A stretch of 11,574 nucleotides of DNA, from the NCBI GenBank assembly GCA_021156265.1, contig JAJNBR010000068.1:1-11574 (forward strand). The letters are read 5' to 3'. This document shows positions 1 to 5,578 of this stretch, piece by piece. Each line of letters starts with the position of its first letter. Position 1 is the stretch's first letter. This DNA comes from Flavipsychrobacter sp. GTDB taxonomy: Bacteria > Bacteroidota > Bacteroidia > Chitinophagales > Chitinophagaceae. Made by a program: the position numbers and the translations under genes. Below the pieces are notes generated by a model. It was not told where the DNA came from, made no database searches, and saw nothing but the letters and a program-made list of their open reading frames with translations.

Positions 1-1172
1 ACCTTGCCATTTAGGCCCGGCACTTCCCAATCTGACATGTCTACAGAAAGAATTCCTTTTATCTCACCATTACCTCTTTTTTCAAGATCATAATCTTTCC
101 AGAATTGTATTTGTGAGATAGAGGTAAGTGCCCACGGAGTATCTACATAGATGCAATGTCCATGCACGATTTCTACATTCTGGTTTAGATAGAATTGCAT
201 GCCGTTCATCCATGCTACTGATGGTGCGAGATCGCGGATACCTTGCAGAGTCATATCATAGGCAATCATCTCCTCACTGATCAATGGCGCAGCAACTTCC
301 ACAGGTACAGCCAGCACATAATAGTCACCTGTTACTTTCTGAGGTTCGTCACCGTCGAAGCTGATCCATGCGCCTGTTATCTTTCCATTCTCAAAATCAA
401 GTTTAGTACAGCTGGCTCCATAGCGGTAGTCAACACCTTTCGTCTTAAGGTAATTTATCCACGGATTCAACCACACTTCATTAGTTGGGCCGTTCAATAC
501 CCTGTCTGCCTGTATATGCGGGTTGGCCATGTTCAATAACAGCTGAAGAAAAATATCACCACCAGTTTTAGTACTGGCATATTTAGCATTGGCAGCAACC
601 AGTGTGCGCGTAAGCCCCTCTACCAGTAAGGTCTGGTAATTTTTGCTTTGGTTGTCGGCGTCCATGAATTGCCACCAGCCTATGCGCTCGTAGTCATTAA
701 TGCGTCGCTCATGGCAGGAGGTGAGTATTTGCCAAACTTTTGACGTAAAGAGACTGATCTCCTCCCCGGTTAGACCCGTATCTGCATGCATCGATGTGAA
801 GATGGCTTGGATATCGTCCTTTGAATTGGGAAAGCTCACCACAGTAATGATCGGTGCTTTACCAAAGCGTGCTATCTCTACGCGGTCCACCTGCACCAGG
901 TTATCGTGTACACTGCCAGTGCCAAATGGTATGCGCGACATGGTATCAGTAATATGTTTATAAAACCCCGGGAAAAACCGGAATCCGTGCTCGCCGGGTA
1001 AAAATTTGTCTTTGTATTGCAGGTTGGAGCCGGGAACGTCTACACTGCGGGCTTTGCCGCCGCAATAAGTATTGTTTCGCTCATATACCTCAACCTTAAA
1101 ACCGCGCTCCACCAATTCATGCGCAGCGCTCATTCCTGCTACTCCACCGCCTATCACAATTACTTTCTTCAT
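1..1172 (-). CDS. FAD-dependent oxidoreductase, amine-oxidase/phytoene-desaturase-like (C-terminus outside window)
   Basis: The minus strand is open for 390 codons from an ATG at 1172 to the window edge, so the C-terminus is missing. The N-terminus is a Rossmann FAD-binding motif: VIGGGVAGMSAA (residues 5-16, pattern GxGxxG at 8-13), an acidic residue ending the second strand (VEVYER, Glu31), then CGGKARS (37-43), the second conserved glycine/arginine motif of the amine oxidase superfamily. GEHGFRFFPGFYKH (60-73) recalls the histidine-containing motif in carotenoid desaturases and hydroxysqualene dehydroxylase-like proteins. Family knowledge predicts a flavoenzyme oxidising or desaturating a hydrophobic substrate such as an isoprenoid; the substrate cannot be read from sequence. 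The start is fixed by the motif lying right after it. It is separated from the next minus-strand gene by a terminator, so it is probably its own transcription unit. No convincing promoter was seen in 1173-1346. The fold assignment is firm, the substrate unknown. Confidence 0.85.
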   Translation of the reverse strand, partial: MKKVIVIGGGVAGMSAAHELVERGFKVEVYERNNTYCGGKARSVDVPGSNLQYKDKFLPGEHGFRFFPGFYKHITDTMSRIPFGTGSVHDNLVQVDRVEIARFGKAPIITVVSFPNSKDDIQAIFTSMHADTGLTGEEISLFTSKVWQILTSCHERRINDYERIGWWQFMDADNQSKNYQTLLVEGLTRTLVAANAKYASTKTGGDIFLQLLLNMANPHIQADRVLNGPTNEVWLNPWINYLKTKGVDYRYGASCTKLDFENGKITGAWISFDGDEPQKVTGDYYVLAVPVEVAAPLISEEMIAYDMTLQGIRDLAPSVAWMNGMQFYLNQNVEIVHGHCIYVDTPWALTSISQIQFWKDYDLEKRGNGEIKGILSVDMSDWEVPGLNGK

Positions 1173-1346
1173 ATAATGGTATTTTTATGATGTAACGATT
1201 AAGATGTTAATCAAGGCGATAAACCAACCGAACTATGTAAGACTAATGACTTATATATTCAGGCATACAAAATACAAAAATTAGATAGTTAAAGAAAGAA
1301 ATTGATATAAAAAACGCACTTATATAACAGCCACTGCCTCAAAACG

Positions 1347-1374
1347 AAACAGCCACCTTAGCAGGCGGCTGTTT
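1347..1374 (-). terminator. Intrinsic terminator of the Fe-S carrier/MORN operon
   Basis: AAACAGCC (1347-1354) and GGCTGTTT (1367-1374) form an 8-bp perfect stem that can extend two more pairs past one A-C mismatch. Read on the minus strand, the hairpin starts 23 nt after the MORN gene stop and is followed by CGTTTTG, a modest U-tract. A second AACAGCC at 1326-1332 could pair with the same arm. Confidence 0.6.
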
Positions 1375-1397
1375 ATCATTGGTAGATGGTTGTTTAT

Positions 1398-2042
1398 TTA
1401 GTTGCTATAGCTGGTACGCCTGTTGGCAGGCGGCTTATAATAGTTCTTCTTTGTGTTGTGCGGCATTCCCGCTTCGCGCTTTTTAAAGTACAGGCTGTCC
1501 TCTTTCGACATCGGGAACTCTTTATGAAATACAAGTTCGTCCACCTGCCATTCTTCTTCACGAACCAGGCGACCGGTCGGCGCATCGTAAAACTTCCAGG
1601 TACCGTGGCGTACGCTGCCTTTTTCGGTAGCTACCCATTTCAGGCTTTGGGCGCCTGTTATTGGATCTTCTACGAGGAATGTATCACGTTCACGCTTGGG
1701 ATTGAGGCCGCGGTACTGTCCGACAGCTACCATACGGCCACTTTCGAAGTATTTAGCTTCGCCATCCCTCACGTCGTTCTTAAATGTCTCCATTGCCTGG
1801 AGTTCACCATTACCGTCCAGCTTGTACCACGGTCCCATTTTGATACCATGGTCGTAGTTGCCGAACTCGGTAAAACCGGGCTCCCCCATACGTTCGCCCT
1901 GCGACAACACCCACATGCCGTGGCGCTTGCCGCGATCATCCGCGCGATTATACGTCTGCGCCAGCTGATCCCCGGTTTGCGCCCGTGCTCCCATACACGA
2001 GCAGCAGATCGCTATAAATAAAATTATTCTCTCTAGCTTCAT
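1398..2042 (-). CDS. Secreted MORN-repeat (YwqK-type) protein
   Basis: This 214-residue protein starts with a signal peptide: MKLERI, a hydrophobic core, then CMGARAQ, giving a likely signal peptidase I site after ARA (about residue 21). Behind it are loose MORN_2-type repeats: GKRHGMWVL, GNYDHGIKMGPWYKLDGNGEL, FKNDVRDGEAKYFESGRMV and GSVRHGTWKFYDAPTGRLV. Such repeats fold as short beta-hairpins. Annotation pipelines often call them YwqK-family antitoxins, but no toxin gene is next to it, so a toxin-antitoxin role is unsupported. The C-terminus (last 30 or so residues) is basic and low in hydrophobics. The frame is open upstream to 2141, but that extension overlaps the Fe-S carrier and delays the signal peptide, so the ATG at 2042 is chosen. 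The gap to the upstream Fe-S carrier gene is 16 nt, suggesting co-transcription. Molecular function unknown. Confidence 0.8.
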   Translation of the reverse strand: MKLERIILFIAICCSCMGARAQTGDQLAQTYNRADDRGKRHGMWVLSQGERMGEPGFTEFGNYDHGIKMGPWYKLDGNGELQAMETFKNDVRDGEAKYFESGRMVAVGQYRGLNPKRERDTFLVEDPITGAQSLKWVATEKGSVRHGTWKFYDAPTGRLVREEEWQVDELVFHKEFPMSKEDSLYFKKREAGMPHNTKKNYYKPPANRRTSYSN

Positions 2043-2058
2043 CCCTTTAAAATAAGAT

Positions 2059-2403
2059 TTATACGGCAAACGAGGTGCCACAACCGCAAGTACTGCTCGC
2101 GTTAGGATTCTTAAATACAAATCCACGGGCATTGAGGCCATCCTGGAAGTCTACCTGCATGCCTTGCAGGTAAATGCCGTGCGCTTTTTTCATAACAACG
2201 GCTACCCCGTCGATATCATATATTTCGTCATCTTCTTCTTTTGCGTCAAACCCAAGTAAGTAGCTCAGACCTGAGCAGCCGCCACCCTTCACACCTACCC
2301 GCAGGTATTGTGTGGAATCAAATCCTGGCTCTGTCCTCAGCCTTTTGACCTCGGCCAATGCATTTTCCGTTAATGTTACCGGGCTTTGTATCGTAGTGTC
2401 CAT
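2059..2403 (-). CDS. A-type iron-sulfur carrier protein (HesB/IscA/SufA family)
   Basis: This 114-residue protein is full length for the family. It carries the three invariant cysteines: Cys43 in KGGGCSGLSY, and Cys106 and Cys108 in the C-terminal STCGCGTSF. In IscA/SufA proteins these bind a [2Fe-2S] or [4Fe-4S] cluster and pass it from the assembly scaffold to apo-enzymes in the cytoplasm. LTENALAEVKRL near the N-terminus is also typical. No other isc or suf gene is present, so it is an orphan carrier, and I do not choose between the names iscA, sufA and erpA. A strong promoter match lies just upstream. The downstream MORN gene is 16 nt away and probably shares the transcript. Confidence 0.93.
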   Translation of the reverse strand: MDTTIQSPVTLTENALAEVKRLRTEPGFDSTQYLRVGVKGGGCSGLSYLLGFDAKEEDDEIYDIDGVAVVMKKAHGIYLQGMQVDFQDGLNARGFVFKNPNASSTCGCGTSFAV

Positions 2404-2424
2404 TGATTATTAGTCGGTTTAATG

Positions 2425-2456
2425 CAAAGTTACCATACCTCCGAGGGGTATCCAAA
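2425..2456 (-). promoter_or_regulatory. Bacteroidota-type promoter for the Fe-S carrier gene
   Basis: On the minus strand the -7 box TAACTTTG (2432-2425) matches TAnnTTTG exactly. A -33 TTTG (2456-2453) lies 20 nt upstream, the expected spacing for the Bacteroidota primary sigma factor. The -7 box ends 21 nt before the ATG at 2403. The spacer holds an imperfect dyad, ATACC...GGTAT. This is the best two-element promoter in the window. Confidence 0.72.
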
Positions 2457-2460
2457 TACA

Positions 2461-2484
2461 GATAGTTAAAGTATAATTACTATC
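2461..2484. promoter_or_regulatory. Operator-like dyad in the divergent Fe-S carrier/frr region
   Basis: GATAGT (2461-2466) and ACTATC (2479-2484) form a perfect 6-bp inverted repeat with a 12-nt AT-rich spacer. It lies directly upstream of the Fe-S carrier's -33 element and about 50 nt upstream of the frr -7 box. The two-turn spacing suits a dimeric regulator or an AT-rich upstream element. No regulator can be named, and such short dyads also occur by chance in AT-rich DNA. Confidence 0.3.
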
Positions 2485-2534
2485 AATATTAAGATAGCTG
2501 GCGTCCGGGGTAAGATATGTTAAAGAACATTTTT

Positions 2535-2542
2535 TACTTTTG
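2535..2542 (+). promoter_or_regulatory. Bacteroidota -7 promoter box for frr
   Basis: TACTTTTG matches TAnnTTTG exactly and ends 23 nt before the frr ATG at 2566, leaving room for a start site near 2549 and a short leader. No good -33 TTTG is seen at 19-21 nt upstream. The position in an otherwise non-coding divergent gap supports the call. Confidence 0.55.
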
Positions 2543-2565
2543 CTACCGCTAAAACGACTATTAAT

Positions 2566-3129
2566 ATGAGCGACGTCCTGGACGGGATCGTTAACGATGC
2601 ATCCCAGCTTATGAAAAAGGCCATCGGCCATCTTGAAACAGAACTGAGCAAGATCCGCGCCGGCAAGGCCAACCCGATGATAATAGACGGGATATTTGTT
2701 GAATATTATGGCAATCCTACTCCGCTGAACCAGGTAGCCAACGTCACTGTGCCCGATGCCCGCACCCTGGCTATACAGCCTTGGGAAAAACAAATGATGG
2801 GCCCGATAGAAAAGGCCATCATTGCTTCCAATATAGGTCTCAACCCGCAAAACGATGGTATCATGATACGCCTGTTCCTGCCACCGCTTACCGAAGAACG
2901 CCGCAGGGAGCTGGTAAAACGCGTGAATGGCGAAGGTGAGCAGGCGAAGGTGTCTATCCGCAGCATACGCCGCGATGCCATAGAACAAGTAAAAAAAGAA
3001 CAAAAGAACGGCCTGAGCGAAGACATAGCCAAAGACACTGAAACTCATATACAAGGCATCACCGACAAGCATATTGCACTTATAGACCAGCACTGCAAAG
3101 ACAAAGAAAAAGAGATCATGACCATATAA
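2566..3129 (+). CDS. frr: Ribosome recycling factor
   Basis: At 187 residues this is the usual RRF length (about 185). Hallmarks in order: HLETELSKIRAGKANP (22-37, first long helix of the three-helix bundle), VEYYGNPTPLNQVANV (45-60, hinge into the beta/alpha/beta domain), RTLAIQPWEK (66-75), GLNPQNDGIMIRLFLPPLTEERR (91-113), and the basic segment SIRSIRRDAIE (130-140) of the last helices. With EF-G, RRF splits the post-termination 70S complex so the subunits can be reused. In many bacteria frr follows pyrH, but here it has its own promoter in a region divergent from an Fe-S carrier gene and is closed by a strong terminator, so it looks monocistronic. The ATG at 2566 gives the canonical N-terminus. 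Confidence 0.97.
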   Translation: MSDVLDGIVNDASQLMKKAIGHLETELSKIRAGKANPMIIDGIFVEYYGNPTPLNQVANVTVPDARTLAIQPWEKQMMGPIEKAIIASNIGLNPQNDGIMIRLFLPPLTEERRRELVKRVNGEGEQAKVSIRSIRRDAIEQVKKEQKNGLSEDIAKDTETHIQGITDKHIALIDQHCKDKEKEIMTI

Positions 3130-3134
3130 TTTCG

Positions 3135-3166
3135 AAAAGCCTCCTTAATTTTGGGGGCTTTTTTGT
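3135..3166 (+). terminator. Intrinsic terminator of frr
   Basis: AAAAGCCTCC (3135-3144) pairs with GGGGGCTTTT (3153-3162, one T-G wobble) across an 8-nt loop and runs into TTTTTTG. It begins 5 nt after the frr stop. The loop contains TAATTTTG (3146-3153), an exact TAnnTTTG match that could start the downstream desaturase transcript. Confidence 0.85.
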
Positions 3167-3195
3167 TTTACACTCAAACACACACATAACCGCTT

Positions 3196-4152
3196 ATGGA
3201 TCAACTGCATCAACAAATATTGTTGCTGTTTTCCATCCCTATCTACGCAGTTCTTATCCCGCTTGAGATATTCTTAAGTCATTTCCATCACTGGAAATTT
3301 TACAGCTGGAAAGAAACACTGGTAAATATTTACATGAACGCGGCCAGCGCGGGTGTAGACCTGCTGTTACGTGGTGTAGCGTTAGCAGTCCTCATGTTCT
3401 TCTCACAATACCAGCTCCATATACAATGGAACCCCATCGTGTACTGGGTGCTGCTATTCCTCTGCGAGGACATCATGTTCTGGCTGGAACATTATGTTGA
3501 TCACTCGGTACGTGTGTTCTGGGCGGTGCATGTTACCCACCACTCTTCAGAAGAATATAACCTGACCACAGGCTTCCGTTCATCTGTATTCATGCCGTTT
3601 TACCGCTTCCTGTATTTTATACCGCTGGCGTTGATAGGCTTCCGTCCTGTTGATATACTGTTCATGTATGCCATCACGCAGGTGTATGGAATAATCGTTC
3701 ATACACAGGCTATCAAAAAGCTGCCGCGCTGGGTAGAGTTCTTCTTTGTGACACCATCGCACCATCGCGTGCACCACGCCAGCAATGTACCTTACCTGGA
3801 CAAGAACATGGGTATGGTCCTCATTATCTGGGACAGGCTGTTTGGAACTTTTGCAGAAGAGATGGATGAAGAGCCGCCGCGCTACGGTATTACTTCGCCT
3901 GTTGAAAACCCGCACCACCCCATTCACAGCATCTTTCACGAGTGGAAAGCAATAGGCGCTGACCTGAAGCAAGAAATAACGTGGAAAGATAAGTTGAAGT
4001 ACCTGTTTTACGTGCCGGGCTGGAGCCACGACGGCAGCCGCCAAACTACTACACAAATGCGCGCTGACTGGAGCAGGCAAAAAAGAAAGCAGATGGCTGA
4101 AGCATCTGCTGCAAAACGTAAAGCAAAAATCGAAATGGAAGAAGTCTTCTAG
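3196..4152 (+). CDS. Sterol desaturase / fatty acid hydroxylase superfamily membrane protein
   Basis: This 318-residue integral membrane protein carries the histidine boxes of the diiron fatty-acid-hydroxylase superfamily: HYVDH (99-103), HVTHH (112-116), His169 (IIVHTQ) and HHRVHH (189-194). These eight or more histidines should bind a non-haem diiron centre that hydroxylates or desaturates a lipid. Hydrophobic segments at about 7-27, 55-70, 81-97 and 131-165 would place the boxes on the cytoplasmic face. The substrate is not evident; in Bacteroidota such genes may act on fatty acids, carotenoids or sterol-like lipids. The C-terminus (about 290-318) is highly charged, rich in Lys and Glu, and its DNA doubles as a terminator for the opposite strand. 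The only visible promoter candidate is a -7 box in the loop of the frr terminator. The stop codon is one base from that of the convergent EVE gene. Confidence 0.9.
   Translation: MDQLHQQILLLFSIPIYAVLIPLEIFLSHFHHWKFYSWKETLVNIYMNAASAGVDLLLRGVALAVLMFFSQYQLHIQWNPIVYWVLLFLCEDIMFWLEHYVDHSVRVFWAVHVTHHSSEEYNLTTGFRSSVFMPFYRFLYFIPLALIGFRPVDILFMYAITQVYGIIVHTQAIKKLPRWVEFFFVTPSHHRVHHASNVPYLDKNMGMVLIIWDRLFGTFAEEMDEEPPRYGITSPVENPHHPIHSIFHEWKAIGADLKQEITWKDKLKYLFYVPGWSHDGSRQTTTQMRADWSRQKRKQMAEASAAKRKAKIEMEEVF
4079..4110 (-). terminator. Intrinsic terminator of the ftcD-EVE operon, inside the desaturase coding sequence
   Basis: AGCAGATG (4088-4095) and CATCTGCT (4103-4110) form an 8-bp perfect stem with a 7-nt loop. 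On the minus strand the hairpin is followed at once by TTCTTTTTT (4087-4079). It begins 43 nt downstream of the EVE stop codon. The U-tract polarity fits only the minus strand, and I found no other terminator candidate for the operon here. It encodes part of the desaturase tail on the other strand. Confidence 0.7.
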
Positions 4153-4153
4153 A

Positions 4154-4561
4154 CTACAGCCCCGCCATCTTCATCACCTTCTTATACTCATCAGGCTTCA
4201 CCGCACCTACTGATAACCGCGACAGGCGCACCAGGTCCATTGTGGCAAGCGATGGTTCTGCTTTTATCTGCTCGAGTGTTACGGGAGTAGGCAGCGTCTT
4301 TACCGGCTTCAAATCCACTACCACCCAGTTCGGGTCTTCCGTTGTTGGGTCCTGGTAGGCGGTCTTTACTACTTCAGCTATACCTACTATCGCTAACCCT
4401 TCATTGCTGTGGTAGAAAAATACCTGGTCGCCCTTTTCCATCGCTTTCAGGTTATTGCGCGCGGCATAGTTGCGCACACCATCCCAATGGGTTTTCTTGT
4501 CTTTCAGGAACTGCTCCCAGCTATATTTGAAAGGTTCTGATTTTACAAGCCAGTAATTCAT
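4154..4561 (-). CDS. EVE domain-containing protein
   Basis: This 135-residue protein is a single EVE domain, a PUA-like fold known from human THYN1 and many bacteria. Diagnostic segments are NYWLVKSEPFKYSW (2-15), WDGVRNYAARNNL (26-38), GDQVFFYHSN (44-53) and LVRLSRLSVGAV near the C-terminus. EVE domains are thought to read modified cytosines in nucleic acid; the conserved aromatic residues line the pocket. As a stand-alone protein with no restriction partner, its role is uncertain. It is the last gene of the minus-strand series, 49 nt after the polyprenyl synthase. That gap contains three GTAAAA-type repeats and near-matches to the -7 box, so a weak internal promoter is possible. The stop lies 1 nt from the stop of the convergent desaturase. 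Confidence 0.92.
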   Translation of the reverse strand: MNYWLVKSEPFKYSWEQFLKDKKTHWDGVRNYAARNNLKAMEKGDQVFFYHSNEGLAIVGIAEVVKTAYQDPTTEDPNWVVVDLKPVKTLPTPVTLEQIKAEPSLATMDLVRLSRLSVGAVKPDEYKKVMKMAGL

Positions 4562-4610
4562 AAAGCAAAATGTAAAACGTAAAAGTAAAAACTTAGCGCA
4601 AAAATCATAG

Positions 4611-5576
4611 TTACTTGTCTCTCATCAACAAATAGCTGGCAAGCTCGTGCAGTGGTTGCTTGCGCTTGCTAAGCACAGCAGCTTCCTCCAGACAATCAAA
4701 AGCACGTTGTGAATAGAGTTCCACTGCATCACGACAAGCCTTATCTGCTCCTGTTGTTTTGAACAGATCCAGCATGGCAGGTACTTTCTCTTCGCCATCT
4801 TTTTCCAGCCATTCGTTTATCTGCTTCAGTTCATCCTCGTTTGCAGTTTCGCGTGCCTTTAGTAAGAGGTAAGTCTTCTTGTTCGATTTGATATCGCCGC
4901 CGTTTTGTTTGCCGAGTTTATCCGTCACGCCAAACGCGTCGAGATAATCGTCCTGCAGCTGGAAGGCAATACCAAGGTTCTTGCCGAAGGTATACAGCTT
5001 GTTGGCGTTCCCTTCCGTTGTGCCACCCAATAAAGCACCCATTTTCAGAGAGCAAGCTAATAGCACGGAGGTCTTCAGCGTGATCATGTGTATATACTCA
5101 TCTATACTCACGTCATTCCGCGATTCGAAATCCATATCCAGCTGCTGGCCCTCGCATACTTCTATCGATGTTTTATTGAACAGGTGCAATATCAACGGAA
5201 GCTGGTGACGCACGTTAGCCAGCTGGTCGTAAGCGTAGATGCTCATCACATCGCCGCAAAGTATTCCTGCCGTCAAACCGTATTTATCATGAATGGTTTG
5301 CTTACCACGGCGCAACGGAGCTTTGTCCATTATATCGTCGTGGATGAGCGTAAAGTTGTGAAACAGTTCTATGCCCAGCGCGGCGTGCCATGCGTCCTGG
5401 TTTATCTCGCCAAACAGCTCATTGGCCATCAGGCAAAGCACAGGACGTATGCGTTTGCCGCCTATCTGCATGAAATAGCGGCAGGGATCATAAAGTGTAT
5501 CCGGCTGCTGTGGAAAAGGTAATGTTTTAGAAAGCCTGTCTTCAAATTGTTCTACCAGTTGTGTAAAGCTGTGCAT
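4611..5576 (-). CDS. All-trans polyprenyl diphosphate synthase (class I isoprenyl synthase)
   Basis: This 321-residue protein condenses isopentenyl diphosphate with an allylic diphosphate. Signatures: GGKRIRPVLCLMANE (39-53, IPP and diphosphate contacts), the first aspartate-rich motif DDIMD (80-84) with RRGK (89-92) following, EGQQLDMDF (142-150), Lys168-Thr169, and the second aspartate-rich motif DDYLD (209-213) followed by KQNGGDIKSNKKTYLLL. The aspartates bind Mg2+ for substrate ionisation. The residue five before the first motif is Phe75, which in short-chain enzymes limits product length, so a C15-C20 product is more likely than a long quinone tail; this is an inference. The gene starts 2 nt after the rnr stop, so it is translated from the same message. 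Candidate names include ispA or idsA, left open because chain length is unknown. Confidence 0.93.
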   Translation of the reverse strand: MHSFTQLVEQFEDRLSKTLPFPQQPDTLYDPCRYFMQIGGKRIRPVLCLMANELFGEINQDAWHAALGIELFHNFTLIHDDIMDKAPLRRGKQTIHDKYGLTAGILCGDVMSIYAYDQLANVRHQLPLILHLFNKTSIEVCEGQQLDMDFESRNDVSIDEYIHMITLKTSVLLACSLKMGALLGGTTEGNANKLYTFGKNLGIAFQLQDDYLDAFGVTDKLGKQNGGDIKSNKKTYLLLKARETANEDELKQINEWLEKDGEEKVPAMLDLFKTTGADKACRDAVELYSQRAFDCLEEAAVLSKRKQPLHELASYLLMRDK

Positions 5577-5578
5577 GA

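Noticed and set aside
1386..2021. 211-residue open frame on the plus strand
   Set aside because: It is antisense to the MORN protein, which has a signal peptide and recognisable repeats; the plus-strand translation shows no family features.
1398..2042. Toxin-antitoxin assignment for the MORN (YwqK-like) protein
   Set aside because: It is exported by a signal peptide and has no toxin neighbour; the antitoxin label comes from family naming only.
2043..2141. 33-residue N-terminal extension of the MORN protein
   Set aside because: It overlaps the Fe-S carrier gene and would bury the signal peptide inside the protein.
2419..3093. 224-residue open frame on the minus strand
   Set aside because: It is antisense to frr, an unmistakable ribosome recycling factor, and its start would lie within that gene.
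4154..4561. EVE protein as part of a modification-dependent restriction system
   Set aside because: It is a single-domain protein with no nuclease, methyltransferase or helicase next to it; the neighbours are housekeeping genes.
4562..4610. GTAAAA-type triplicate in the gap before the EVE gene
   Set aside because: The three short AT-rich units are too few and too simple to be called a repeat element; noted only as a possible weak promoter region.
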